Origin: Streptococcus devriesei DSM 19639
Lineage (GTDB): Bacteria; Bacillota; Bacilli; Lactobacillales; Streptococcaceae
Reading direction: 5' to 3'
Assembly: GCF_000423725.1 (NCBI RefSeq)
Contig: NZ_AUIN01000012.1
Location: 62,001-126,000, forward strand
DNA: 64,000 nt
Shown here: in pieces, positions 52,685 to 62,422 of the stretch
How the letters are laid out: each line of letters starts with the position of its first letter
How positions within the stretch are numbered: position 1 is the stretch's first letter
Position numbers and translations under genes: made by a program
The notes under the pieces: generated by a model
Told to the model about the DNA's origin: nothing
Database searches by the model: none
What the model saw: only the letters and a program-made list of their open reading frames with translations

Positions 52685-53731
52685 TTAGTCTTGGTTGTTC
52701 AAGGCAGCAGCCATTGTTGCAGCAACTTCGTTTTCAAAGTCGTTAGCAGCTCTTTCAATACCTTCACCAACTTCAAAACGGACAAAGCTGATTGCTTTAG
52801 CGTTTACTGATTCAAGGTAAGCTTCAACTGTCTTACTGTCATCCATGATGTAAACTTGGGACAGCAAGGTGTATTGTTGGTCAACTTTAGTATTGTCGAG
52901 CATGAAGCGGCCCATTTTACCTGGAATAATCTTATCCCAAATTTTTTCTGGTTTACCTTCAGCCTTAAGCTCAGCTTTGATGTCTTCTTCAGCCTGAGCA
53001 ATAACCTCATCAGTTAATTGCAGTTTTGAACCGTACTTAAGAAGCGGCAGCGCTGGTTTATCGACCATGGCACGGCTTTCGTTGTCTTGTTCAATCTTAT
53101 GGTTCATTTGAGCCAATTCGTCATGAATAAATTCTTCGCTCAATTCTTGATAAGAAAGGACAGTCGGATTCATTGCTGCTACGTGCATAGCTACTTGTTT
53201 AGCAAGGGCTTCGTCTGCACCTTCAAGCACTGTTACAACACCAATTTTACCGCCATTGTGCTGGTAAGCACCAAAGACTTGGTCATCTGCCTTTTCAACA
53301 AGGGCAAAACGGCGGAAAGAAATTTTTTCACCAATTGTTGCTGTCGCATTAACATAAGCAGCTTCCAACGTTTCACCTGAAGCCAAAGTTACTTTAAGGG
53401 CTTCATCATTGTTGGCAGGTTTTTGTTCTGCAATAGCTTTTGCAGTCTCATTAACCAACTCAACGAATTGAGCATTCTTTGCAACAAAGTCAGTTTCTGC
53501 ATTGACTTCAACAATAGCTGCTACATTGCCGTTAACATAAATGCCTGTCAAGCCTTCGGCAGCAACACGGTCAGCTTTTTTCGCTGCCTTAGCGATTCCT
53601 TTTTCACGCAGAAGCTCAACTGCTTTGTCCATGTCTCCTTCAACTTCAACCAATGCTTTTTTAGCATCCATTACACCGGCACCAGTTTTTTCACGCAATT
53701 CTTTAACAAGAGCTGCAGTAATATTTGCCAT
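52685..53731 (-). CDS. tsf: Translation elongation factor Ts
   Basis: A 348-residue nucleotide-exchange factor that recycles EF-Tu. The N-terminal UBA-like part includes [18 protein letters not shown] near 13, and the core [14 protein letters not shown] near 79. It follows rpsB, the usual order. The gap of 132 bases contains a GC-rich hairpin (about 53758-53784) that may lower expression relative to rpsB. Confidence 0.96.
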   Translation of the reverse strand: MANITAALVKELREKTGAGVMDAKKALVEVEGDMDKAVELLREKGIAKAAKKADRVAAEGLTGIYVNGNVAAIVEVNAETDFVAKNAQFVELVNETAKAIAEQKPANNDEALKVTLASGETLEAAYVNATATIGEKISFRRFALVEKADDQVFGAYQHNGGKIGVVTVLEGADEALAKQVAMHVAAMNPTVLSYQELSEEFIHDELAQMNHKIEQDNESRAMVDKPALPLLKYGSKLQLTDEVIAQAEEDIKAELKAEGKPEKIWDKIIPGKMGRFMLDNTKVDQQYTLLSQVYIMDDSKTVEAYLESVNAKAISFVRFEVGEGIERAANDFENEVAATMAAALNNQD

Positions 53732-53863
53732 GATTATTCCTCCAATTTTAATGATAAAAGGGAAGGGCTAGGCCCCGCCCCTTAGGTTATGTACGTTATT
53801 ATTATGATTAAAGACAGGTAAAATAAAGCATTCTACCTTATTAACACATTTAATATCGATGAC

Positions 53864-54649
53864 TTAGTCTTCGTTTGAACCTTCAACAACTTCAACGATT
53901 TCTTCGATTGAATCAGCTTGTGTGTCGTCAGCTGCAAGTTCTGCTTCAACCGCTTCAACACTGTCTTCACCTTGACGGCCTTCAATAACAGCATCAGCCA
54001 GTTTACTTGTAATCAGTTTAACCGCGCGGATAGCATCATCATTTGCCGGGATGATAACATCAATATCATCCGGATCAGCATTTGTATCAACCATTGCTAC
54101 AACCGGAATACCAAGTTTCTTAGCTTCTTTAACAGCAATTTGTTCTTTATGCGGGTCAACGATGTAGATAACATCTGGAATGCGAGGCATATCTTCGATA
54201 CCGCCCAAGAATTTTTCAAGACGTGCACGCTGTTTGTTTAACAGGGCAACTTCTTTCTTAGGAAGAACTTCAAAAGTTCCGTCAGCTTCCATTTGTTTGA
54301 TTTCTTTAAGACGTGCAATACGTTTTTGGATAGTGTCCCAGTTTGTCAATGTACCACCCAACCAACGGTGGTTAATGTAGTATTGACCGGCACGTTCTGC
54401 TTCTTCTTTAATAGCTTCTGAAGCTTGTTTTTTAGTACCGACAAACAAGATAACCGCATCGTTAGCTGCTGCATCGCGAACAAAGTCGTAAGCTTGATCA
54501 GCCAATTTTACAGTTTGCTGAAGGTCGATAACGTGGATACCGTTACGTTCTGTAAAGATGTACTTAGCCATCTTAGGGTTCCAGCGACGAGTTTGGTGAC
54601 CAAAGTGAACACCAGCCTCAAGAAGTTGTTTCATTGAAATTACTGCCAT
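53864..54649 (-). CDS. rpsB: 30S ribosomal protein S2
   Basis: A 261-residue ribosomal protein S2. It starts [32 protein letters not shown] and contains [19 protein letters not shown] near 65 and [14 protein letters not shown] near 89. The true start is the ATG at 54649, after AAAGGAG; the longer frame covers the leader. It ends in a long acidic extension ([21 protein letters not shown]). Confidence 0.97.
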   Translation of the reverse strand: MAVISMKQLLEAGVHFGHQTRRWNPKMAKYIFTERNGIHVIDLQQTVKLADQAYDFVRDAAANDAVILFVGTKKQASEAIKEEAERAGQYYINHRWLGGTLTNWDTIQKRIARLKEIKQMEADGTFEVLPKKEVALLNKQRARLEKFLGGIEDMPRIPDVIYIVDPHKEQIAVKEAKKLGIPVVAMVDTNADPDDIDVIIPANDDAIRAVKLITSKLADAVIEGRQGEDSVEAVEAELAADDTQADSIEEIVEVVEGSNED

Positions 54650-54869
54650 GAGTATTTCTCCTTTGTTGTTTTTTCGCCTCTTCCTGACTTCAGCTTGCAG
54701 CACAACCTTCTGGCAACCGTGCCACAATAGATCAGGAATGAGTATTTATTGCCTAACCAGCGACTTTACTATCATAACAAAATAAAGCATAAAATGCAAG
54801 AGAATTCTACTTCAATACTGCGTCATGCTACGAAAAATTCCTTTCATAATTTTCACTCCTTAATAAAAT

Positions 54870-54905
54870 AAGCAGATATTTAAACAATAGCTAAATATCC
54901 GCTAA
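54870..54905 (-). terminator. Terminator after the DpnII-type operon
   Basis: Minus-strand stem GCGGATATTTA/TAAATATCTGC followed by TTATTTTATT. Confidence 0.7.
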
Positions 54906-54927
54906 AATAATGATTTATTTGTCAGTA

Positions 54928-55863
54928 TTATTCAAGATAGCTATTTAAATAGCCAGATTCAATCATTCTATAATTAAAGACTTTACCGATATATTCCATA
55001 GCCTCAATCAAATGTGACCTATCACTATCCCATCCTTTTCCATCAGTAATATAGATAAACTCATGGTTAGTCCTACTGAATCGATCATGTAAATCTTTAA
55101 ACTCAGTCGCTGAAGCTTTTGACTTAGAACCACTAGAATTAAAATTATTCACCTCAAACAAATACAATTTTTTTCGTATAGGATTAAATAGCGATCCATC
55201 AAAACGACGATTTTGAAAGCTCTCATCTAAATCAATTCCATACCATTCTTTGATACTACTGCGAGTCGACTGACCATGGGCTAGCCAGCCTTTTGCTTCC
55301 CCAATTTTTTTCAAAGCTGTCTCCAAATATAGTTCGCCCATATCTCCACTTCTATTTTTTCGACCATTAGAATCCATACCAGCTTCTACGCCTACAGCAT
55401 AATCGTGAACTGATTTCCTTAATCCAATTTTGAAAACCCAATCCAAACCACTATCATGTAAGAACTGAAGATAAAGATCTAACTTATCAAGATCAATATC
55501 CTTAAAGTCCAAGGTATAAACACCTGAAACATCTTGAATTTTTAAAATTTTATTCCGAATTGGTTTTTCGAATTTATTATCCCTGATCCCCAAAAGTTTA
55601 GGAAGCAACAACAATAAATCCGGTCGTTCTTTAAAAAAATTATCAATCTCTTGATTTGATTTCCCAATTAAATAGTCCAAAGTATATAAATCCGGTTCAT
55701 CATAAGTAGAAATATTGGCTTTAACATTATCAAAATTAAACCAATAAGAAGCGAGAAAACTCAGAGATGAACGAGTTTCCATGAAAAACTCTAATTTGTC
55801 TTCAGAAGATAAATTAAGATAATCAAAAACATTATATTTCAAATTATTGTCTATATTATTAGT
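54928..55863 (-). CDS. dpnB: DpnII-type restriction endonuclease (GATC)
   Basis: A 311-residue protein resembling the DpnII/MboI family of type II endonucleases that cut unmethylated GATC. Recognisable parts include GVYTLDFKDIDLDKLDLYLQ near 126, KSVHDYAVGVEAGMDSNGRKNRSG near 154 and FDGSLFNPIRKKLYLFEVNNFNSSGSKSKA near 225, the last holding the likely D-(E)VN catalytic region. I use ATG 55863 (MTNNIDNN), which overlaps the end of dpnA by five bases. Gene order M-A-B matches the pneumococcal dpn locus. AT-rich compared with its neighbours, which suggests transfer. Confidence 0.85.
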   Translation of the reverse strand, partial: TNNIDNNLKYNVFDYLNLSSEDKLEFFMETRSSLSFLASYWFNFDNVKANISTYDEPDLYTLDYLIGKSNQEIDNFFKERPDLLLLLPKLLGIRDNKFEKPIRNKILKIQDVSGVYTLDFKDIDLDKLDLYLQFLHDSGLDWVFKIGLRKSVHDYAVGVEAGMDSNGRKNRSGDMGELYLETALKKIGEAKGWLAHGQSTRSSIKEWYGIDLDESFQNRRFDGSLFNPIRKKLYLFEVNNFNSSGSKSKASATEFKDLHDRFSRTNHEFIYITDGKGWDSDRSHLIEAMEYIGKVFNYRMIESGYLNSYLE

Positions 55864-56623
55864 CATGTACTTTTTCCAATCTTGTTCGTGCAATTCTTAA
55901 ATAATCTATTTCTGAATCAACACCGATAAATCGTCTTCCAAGCTTCTTAGCAACAACTCCTGTTGTACCGCTTCCAACAAAGGGATCTAATATATAATCT
56001 CCCTCCCTAGTACTTGCTAAAATAATACGTTCTAGTAAATACTCCGGTTTTTGAGTTGGATGTTTTCCTGCCCACTTTTCGCTTTTTTTAGTCGAACTTC
56101 CAATCCAAACATCTTTCATCTGTTTTCCGTTATTAATTTTTTTCATTAAATTATAATTATAAAAATGCTTAACTTTTTTATCTGCTTTTCTAGCCCACAA
56201 TATAGTCTCAGTTGAATGCGTGAAATAGCGACAAGATAAATTAGGTGCTGGATTAGTCTTTTGCCATGTAATATTATTCAATATTTTAAAACCTTCTTGC
56301 TCCAAAGCCATACCAACAGAGTAAATATTATGCAAACTTCCAGAAATCCAAATAGTCCCATTAGCCTTCAAAATTTTTTTGGAAAGTCTTATCCAACGAC
56401 GATTAAAATCATGTTTTTCTTTAAGAGACGATATCTGATCCCATTCTCCCTTATTAACAGATACCGCCTGCCCACCTGAGTTAGAAAAACCTCCATTACT
56501 TAAAAAATATGGTGGATCTGCGAAAATCATATCCATACTTTCAGATTTTACCTTCTTCAAAAAATCAAATATATCAGCATGTACAAGAATGATTTTATCC
56601 CTATGATAATATGGTTTTATCAT
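55859..56623 (-). CDS. dpnA: DpnA-type DNA adenine methyltransferase (acts on single-stranded DNA in DpnII systems)
   Basis: A 254-residue adenine-N6 methyltransferase of the permuted type: motif IV DPPYFLSNGG near residue 36 comes before motif I DPFVGSGTTGVVAKKLGRRFIGVD near 210. In pneumococcus, DpnA methylates single-stranded GATC DNA and protects incoming transforming DNA from DpnII. It lies between dpnM (31 bases upstream) and the nuclease gene. A GGAGG site nine bases before the ATG contrasts with the missing site of dpnM. Confidence 0.88.
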   Translation of the reverse strand: MIKPYYHRDKIILVHADIFDFLKKVKSESMDMIFADPPYFLSNGGFSNSGGQAVSVNKGEWDQISSLKEKHDFNRRWIRLSKKILKANGTIWISGSLHNIYSVGMALEQEGFKILNNITWQKTNPAPNLSCRYFTHSTETILWARKADKKVKHFYNYNLMKKINNGKQMKDVWIGSSTKKSEKWAGKHPTQKPEYLLERIILASTREGDYILDPFVGSGTTGVVAKKLGRRFIGVDSEIDYLRIARTRLEKVHD

Positions 56624-56654
56624 GATAACACACCTCCATATTTATATCCGTTTT

Positions 56655-57508
<854 letters not shown>

Positions 57509-57716
57509 TATATAAATCCTATCTTTATACTGTGACATATGAAAAATATATAGCTTCTTTTAATATATTTTATTACAGCAGATAGCGTAAATTTTTGTCT
57601 ACTGCCTTTTTAAGCTAAAATCCAGATACTGTTTCGGTATATTTGTCTAGCCTCAGGACATTGACCATTGGTTTCTTGACTTACAAACATTTTTAAGGTA
57701 AAATAATGAATGTTAC

Positions 57717-57787
57717 GGCGGTATAGCCAAGTGGTAAGGCACGGCTCTGCAAAAGCTTGATCGTCGGTTCAAATCCGTCTACCGCCT
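57717..57787 (+). tRNA. tRNA-Cys (GCA)
   Basis: A 71-base cloverleaf with acceptor arms GGCGGTA/TACCGCC, T-loop GGTTCAAATCC and anticodon loop CTGCAAA, anticodon GCA. CCA is not encoded. A terminator with arms ACTGAGA/TCTCGGT follows at about 57805-57830. Confidence 0.93.
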
Positions 57788-57804
57788 TAAAAAATACAAG
57801 TAAA

Positions 57805-57832
57805 ACTGAGATTTATCGTCTCGGTTTTTGTT
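57805..57832 (+). terminator. Terminator after tRNA-Cys
   Basis: The stem AACTGAGA/TCTCGGTT with a TTATCG-type loop is followed by TTTGTTTT. Confidence 0.7.
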
Positions 57833-58201
57833 TTGTCCAGAAAATTTCCCCCGCTCTGCTCAATGCTCTAAGGCCTGTCTGACAAACAAGCTTTAATATA
57901 GGTAATCTTCAAATTCTCAAAAAACTTATCCCCAAATGGCCAACAAGATGATAAAATAGAAATAGACAAAACTGTTAATAGCTGAGATGAGTTTTTGCCT
58001 GCCGGGCAGCTTTTTTAGTCCTTGCCCCTAAGCAGGATTTCCAAAGATTTCTGACAAGGCCTTGATTCATCTGTCGCTGCTGCAAAAAATCGGATCAAGG
58101 AGCACTTGCGATGCTATCTTTGGCGATTTCATTAGCGATAGGGCAGTCAAAGACCCTCAACAGTTTATCCTATACCGTCATTTGTCCAGGAAGGAAGATT
58201 T
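57833..58201. other. Intergenic region before the MccF-like gene
   Basis: No gene is supported. A short GC-rich hairpin CTGCC/GGCAG with a T6 run lies near 57998-58017. The rest is unremarkable and presumably holds the promoter of the gene at 58202. Confidence 0.5.
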
Positions 58202-59158
58202 ATGAAAAAACTAACCTATGGTGATCACATCAGAGTCCTCAGCCCCTCAAGCTCTATCGAGCTTTTAGGGGGCTTCAATGCTAATTTATCTGCTAAAAGA
58301 ACCTTGGAAAAATTAGGCTTTACCGTCTCATTTTCCAATAATTATATGGAAAGCGACCTGCTCCATTCAAGTTCGATTGCCAGCCGCGTAGCTGACTTGC
58401 ACGACGCCTTTCGCGAAGACCATGTTAATGCGATTTTGGCTACCATCGGAGGCTTTAATGCCAACGAACTGCTTCCTTATCTGGATTATGATCTGATAAA
58501 GCATCATCCTAAGATCATCTGCGGTTATTCTGATACCACAGCTCTTTTGAATGCTATCTATGCTAAAACCGGTATGGAGACCTACATGGGGCCTTCTTAT
58601 TCAAGTTTTAAGATGAATGAAGGTCAAGACTACCAAAGCAGAATGTGGCTCAATGCTGTCACCAGACGTTCTTACAGCCTTGTTCCCAGCAAGGAATGGT
58701 CCGACGATGCTTGGTATGACCCCAGCCAGCCGCGCCATTTTAAGCCGACCGAGTGGAAAATTTACAATGACGGCAAGGCTCAGGGAACCATCATCGGCGG
58801 GAATCTGTCTACTTTCGGGCTCTTGCGCGGAACAGAATTTGCACCTAAACCAGAAAACTATGTTCTCTTTTTAGAAGGAGCTCAAGAAGAGCATTATACC
58901 GAAGTTGCCCGCAATTTGGCTGCTCTTTTGCAGGTCTACCCTGACCCGCAGGCAGTTGTCTTTGGACGCTTTCCTAAAGAAGCTCAAATGACTGAAGATA
59001 TCTGGCGCTTTATTCTGGATAAACATCCGGTTTTAAAAAGAATTCCTGTTATGTATGACCTTGATTTCGCTCATACGCAGCCGCTGTTTACCTTTACCAT
59101 CGGTGCTCAGGTAACCATTGATACTATCCACAGGCAGCTGTCAGTGATGACTGAGTAG
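58202..59158 (+). CDS. S66 family LD-carboxypeptidase / MccF-like protein
   Basis: A 318-residue serine peptidase of the S66 family (LD-carboxypeptidase A and the microcin C immunity protein MccF). The nucleophile serine lies in IICGYSDTTALLNAI near 100, the glutamate in LFLEGAQEEHYTE near 222 and the histidine in DLDFAHTQPLFTFTIG near 287. The loop EWKIYNDGKAQGTIIGGNLST is nearer to MccF-type than to peptidoglycan recycling enzymes. GGAAGGA precedes the ATG. It may cleave peptide-nucleotide antibiotics or murein peptides; these cannot be told apart here. Confidence 0.85.
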   Translation: MKKLTYGDHIRVLSPSSSIELLGGFNANLSAKRTLEKLGFTVSFSNNYMESDLLHSSSIASRVADLHDAFREDHVNAILATIGGFNANELLPYLDYDLIKHHPKIICGYSDTTALLNAIYAKTGMETYMGPSYSSFKMNEGQDYQSRMWLNAVTRRSYSLVPSKEWSDDAWYDPSQPRHFKPTEWKIYNDGKAQGTIIGGNLSTFGLLRGTEFAPKPENYVLFLEGAQEEHYTEVARNLAALLQVYPDPQAVVFGRFPKEAQMTEDIWRFILDKHPVLKRIPVMYDLDFAHTQPLFTFTIGAQVTIDTIHRQLSVMTE

Positions 59159-59279
59159 CTGCACAGCCTGGAATTTCTCCATGCTACGAAAACAAAATCT
59201 TCATCTGCAAATATCCCCAGCCACACTGTATGGCAGCTGATTTGCCGCCTGTCACTAATGCCGCTGTTTTAAGACACAA

Positions 59280-59322
59280 AAACCCCTTTTTCTGTTCACA
59301 TATAAAACAGAAAAAGGGGGTT
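59280..59322. terminator. Bidirectional terminator between convergent genes
   Basis: The stem ACCCCTTTTTCTGTT with its near-perfect complement AACAGAAAAAGGGG encloses a short loop. It lies between the S66 gene and the rhodanese operon. Confidence 0.75.
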
Positions 59323-59457
59323 GTTATGATTCAAAATTTTAGTTACTCAAAACAGGCTTTAAAAGGCTTGTTTTTTCTGTGCCATACAGACAAACAAGTC
59401 TTCAGCATCGTGATTTTTTCCTAACCCAATGCCGGACCTTTGGAAAAGTGTTCGTCT

Positions 59458-59757
59458 TTATTGCTCTAAGCTGCCTGTCCAAGCAGCTGTTCCGCCGCTG
59501 ATGTTGGTAACATCATATCCCTTGCTGTCCAGAAAAGCACAGGCCTGTGCAGAACGCCCGCCCATTTGACAGATGATATGATAGGGCTTATCTGCCGCCA
59601 ACTCTTGATAACGGCTGGCTAATTCGCTCAGGGGCAGATTGACGGCACCCGGCACATGGCCTGCTGCAAACTCATCTGTCTCGCGCACGTCAATCACATT
59701 AAAAGCTTTGGCTTCTAAATCTTTTTCAATGGCTTTAATATCAACAACTTTAATCAT
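59458..59757 (-). CDS. Single-domain rhodanese
   Basis: A 99-residue rhodanese domain that moves persulfide sulfur. The active cysteine is in YHIICQMGGRSAQACAFL near residue 67, and the N-terminal VIDVRETDEFAAGHVPGAVNLPL is typical. Its start overlaps the end of the CoA-persulfide reductase gene by eight bases. It is the last gene of the CstR-type operon and probably hands sulfane sulfur to or from low-molecular-weight thiols. Confidence 0.9.
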   Translation of the reverse strand: MIKVVDIKAIEKDLEAKAFNVIDVRETDEFAAGHVPGAVNLPLSELASRYQELAADKPYHIICQMGGRSAQACAFLDSKGYDVTNISGGTAAWTGSLEQ

Positions 59758-61402
59758 GAATTATCTCCTTTGGTCTAACCATATTGTACAGTGAATACGC
59801 TCCATCCAGATTTTGTACTTTGAAACCATTTTGTTTCAAAATTCGCTCTGCAATGTAAGAACGCAGGCCGCTGTGACAGCTTACAATATAAGCCCTATCC
59901 TTATCCAGCTCACCTAGACGTTCCCGCAGCTCATCAAGCGGAATCGTTACTGCATTAGGAAAACGCCCGTTGGCAATTTCAGAAGCTGTCCGAACATCAA
60001 GCAGAACTTTCCCTGCTGCCAATTCATCCTTGAGTTCATGCCATTGAACGCTGTCACTCGTCCCTTCAGCCAAATTACTTGCCGCATAGCCAATCATATT
60101 GACCGGATCCTTAGCAGAACCAAATGGCGGAGCATAGGTGAACTCCAACTCGGGCAGATCAAAAACAGTTAATCCAGCCTTTATAGCTGTTGATAAAATA
60201 TCAATTCGCTTGTCAACTCCCTTTTGTCCGACAGCCTGTGCCCCGTAGATGACACCCGTTTTTGGATTGAAAATCAATTTTAGGGTAATTGGGGTCGCAC
60301 CAGGATAATAGCCTGCATGATCATTGCCGGTTGTATGGACAACTGCCACATCCTCAAAATGCTGGCGGGCCATTCGTTCACTCAAGCCGGCAGAAGCTGC
60401 TGCCAGACCAAAGACTCGGACAATCGCAGTGCCAATACTTCCCTTATTTTGACGCGGCAAACCAGCGATACTGTCTGCCACTTGCCGGCCCTGACGATTG
60501 GCCGGACTGGCTAAGGAAATCAAGGCATCTTCTCCTGTAATCTGCTGTTTCACAAGAATCGCATCACCGACGGCATAGATATCCGGCTGATTGGTTTGGT
60601 AATGCTCATCTACTAAGATACCTCCGCGCAGTCCTAGGGCTATCCCTGCTGACTTAGCCAAGTCATTTTCGGGCTGCACACCAACAGAAAGGATAGTGAT
60701 ATCCGACTGCAGTTCTGTACCATCTTCTAACACAATGACCTGACCCTTATCAGAAAAAGCCTGTGCGGATTGGTTGGTATAAATGGTAATGCCTTTTTTA
60801 AGCAATTCATCTTCTACAAAAGCAGCCATTTCTTCGTCCAATGGCGGTAAAACATGCGGCGCCTTTTCAACGATGGTTACTTTTAAGCCCTTTTTAGCCA
60901 GACTTTCGGCCATTTCAAGACCGATAAAACCAGCCCCGATGACGGTTGCTTTACGGGCAGCAAGGCCATCCAGACGAGCCATAATTTTATCCAAATCAGG
61001 AATATTGCGAAGCACAAAGACATTTTCTGCCTCGTCTAAACCTGTCATCGGTGGAACAAATGGTTTTGCTCCGGGTGACAGGAGCAGTTTGTCATAGCTT
61101 TCCGTGTATTTTCGGCCATTTGACATTGCTGTCACTTCTTTTTTAACCGGATCAATAGAGAGGACTTCTGTTTCAGGACGCACATCCAATTCGAAACGAG
61201 CTTTCAGCTGTTCCGGTGTTTGCACCAGCAAACTTGAGCGCTCTGCTATTTCTCCGGAAACGTGAAAGGGTAAGCCGCAATTGGCAAAGGAGACATAAGG
61301 TCCCTTATCAAAAACGATGATTTCTGCATCTTCCATCAAGCGGCGTAAACGAGTTGCCGCTGACATTCCGCCGGCTACACCGCCAACAATAACGATTTTC
61401 AT
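59750..61402 (-). CDS. CoA-disulfide/CoA-persulfide reductase with C-terminal rhodanese domain
   Basis: About 550 residues. The flavoprotein part (1-445) has the FAD motif VGGVAGGMSAATRLRRL near 5, the active-site cysteine in YVSFANCGLPFHVSGEI near 43, the NAD(P)H-binding VIGAGFIGLEMAE near 154 and GVDKRIDILSTAIKAGL near 400. The C-terminal rhodanese domain (about 460-550) keeps the active cysteine in YIVSCHSGLRSY. Such fusions reduce CoA persulfide and help remove reactive sulfur species. The ATG at 61402 has GGAGG eight bases upstream. It is the middle gene of a rhodanese-reductase-rhodanese operon opposite a CstR-like gene. Confidence 0.9.
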   Translation of the reverse strand: MKIVIVGGVAGGMSAATRLRRLMEDAEIIVFDKGPYVSFANCGLPFHVSGEIAERSSLLVQTPEQLKARFELDVRPETEVLSIDPVKKEVTAMSNGRKYTESYDKLLLSPGAKPFVPPMTGLDEAENVFVLRNIPDLDKIMARLDGLAARKATVIGAGFIGLEMAESLAKKGLKVTIVEKAPHVLPPLDEEMAAFVEDELLKKGITIYTNQSAQAFSDKGQVIVLEDGTELQSDITILSVGVQPENDLAKSAGIALGLRGGILVDEHYQTNQPDIYAVGDAILVKQQITGEDALISLASPANRQGRQVADSIAGLPRQNKGSIGTAIVRVFGLAAASAGLSERMARQHFEDVAVVHTTGNDHAGYYPGATPITLKLIFNPKTGVIYGAQAVGQKGVDKRIDILSTAIKAGLTVFDLPELEFTYAPPFGSAKDPVNMIGYAASNLAEGTSDSVQWHELKDELAAGKVLLDVRTASEIANGRFPNAVTIPLDELRERLGELDKDRAYIVSCHSGLRSYIAERILKQNGFKVQNLDGAYSLYNMVRPKEIIHD

Positions 61403-61417
61403 AGGTTTGGCCTCCAT

Positions 61418-61741
61418 TTATATAATTTTTCCTTTATAAGACATCATGCCGCCTTTGACATTGACGACATCATAGCCTTCTTTGCTTAACAGACTTGCTG
61501 CCCGCTTGCTCCGCATGCCGGATTGACAAATGACATAAATCGGATCAGCTTTCTTTCCTTTATAGGCATGAATATCTTGCAGCGGGAAATTCCGCGCTTC
61601 CTTGATATGCCCGCCCCGGTATTCTTTAGGTGTTCGAACATCCAATAAGGTAATTTTCTTTTTAGCTAAAATACTCTCTAATTCAGCAGTTGTAATACTT
61701 TTTCCCGAAGAGGGCAACAGTTTTTTGAACAATTCAAGCAT
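61418..61741 (-). CDS. Single-domain rhodanese, first gene of the operon
   Basis: A 107-residue rhodanese. The active cysteine lies in IYVICQSGMRSKRAASLL near residue 73. The N-terminal part has LLDVRTPKEYRGGHIKEARNFPL. It starts next to the CstR-type operator (61762-61777) and is divergent from the repressor gene, so it is the first gene induced when the repressor is released. Confidence 0.9.
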   Translation of the reverse strand: MLELFKKLLPSSGKSITTAELESILAKKKITLLDVRTPKEYRGGHIKEARNFPLQDIHAYKGKKADPIYVICQSGMRSKRAASLLSKEGYDVVNVKGGMMSYKGKII

Positions 61742-61761
61742 GATTTCTCCTTTTTATCTAT

Positions 61762-61777
61762 ATACCCCGTAGGGTAT
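61762..61777. promoter_or_regulatory. CstR/CsoR-type operator
   Basis: A perfect inverted repeat ATACCC-CGTA-GGGTAT just upstream of the rhodanese operon, the form recalled for CstR operators. A degraded copy (ATACCCCC...GTAT, 61847-61863) overlaps the promoter of the repressor gene. Confidence 0.75.
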
Positions 61778-61837
61778 GATTAGATAGTAACACAACTCCA
61801 AAATACTTGTCAACTATTTCACTTCTTGTTTTCACAT

Positions 61838-61866
61838 TTGACAAAAATACCCCCAGTCAGTATAAT
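61838..61866 (+). promoter_or_regulatory. Promoter of the CstR-like gene
   Basis: TTGACA (61838-61843), a 17-base spacer and TATAAT (61861-61866): consensus at every position. The start codon lies seven bases beyond the -10, so the transcript is probably leaderless. Confidence 0.75.
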
Positions 61867-61872
61867 AAAATC

Positions 61873-62133
61873 ATGAAAAAAGAGCAAAAAGATATTATCA
61901 ATCGTCTAAAACGAGCCGAAGGACAGTTACGGGGTATCCAAAAAATGATGGAAGAAGAGCAAGAATGTATCGATATCATCACGCAGCTTTCTGCCGTCCG
62001 CTCCAGCATCAATCGCACCATGGGACTGGTCATTGCCAACAAAATGACTAAGATCATCGAAGAGCCCAGTGACAATCCTGCTTTGCAGGAAAAACGCCTT
62101 CAAGAAGCTATCAGCCTCATTGTGAAAAAATGA
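61873..62133 (+). CDS. cstR: CstR/CsoR-family repressor with one conserved cysteine
   Basis: An 86-residue, all-helical repressor of the CsoR/RcnR/CstR family: DIINRLKRAEGQLRGIQKMMEE at the start, then the first conserved cysteine in EECIDIITQ near 31 and SAVRSSINRTMGLVIA near 41. In S. aureus CstR a second cysteine (about position 60) pairs with it to sense persulfides; here that region reads MTKIIEE, with no cysteine. The copper ligands of CsoR (His, Cys) are also absent. The divergent persulfide genes and operator support a sulfur-sensing role. I use the ATG at 61873; the upstream frame covers the promoter. Confidence 0.82.
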   Translation: MKKEQKDIINRLKRAEGQLRGIQKMMEEEQECIDIITQLSAVRSSINRTMGLVIANKMTKIIEEPSDNPALQEKRLQEAISLIVKK

Positions 62134-62193
62134 CTAACAGACTTGAGAACCTGTTTACTGCAAGTGCTGCCCCTCTGAGCTGAAACACAAAAA

Positions 62194-62224
62194 ATACTTC
62201 TGTTTCTCAACAGAAGTGTTTTTA
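62194..62224 (+). terminator. Terminator after cstR
   Basis: Stem ACTTCTGTT/AACAGAAGT with a four-base loop and GTTTTT. Confidence 0.8.
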
Positions 62225-62310
62225 CTATGGTTAAAAACGCCTTCATCAGACAGTCAAGTATGCTAATAGCAACTATCCTTTGATAATACCACGAGCATTC
62301 AAGCCTAATT

Positions 62311-62350
62311 AAAAAGACTTGCCTTCTGCAAAATACAGAAAAACAAGTCT
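62311..62350 (-). terminator. Terminator after the tartronate semialdehyde reductase gene
   Basis: Minus-strand stem AGACTTG/CAAGTCT with inner pairs TTCTG/CAGAA, followed by TTTTTAATT. Confidence 0.75.
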
Positions 62351-62422
62351 CGTTATGTTTTACTTTTGTCCTATTAACTGAAAAGCCAATGCCGTATTTC
62401 AGTTTTTAACTCTTGTACACAG

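Noticed and set aside
53423..53785. A 120-residue plus-strand frame across tsf
   Set aside because: Antisense shadow of a strongly conserved gene.
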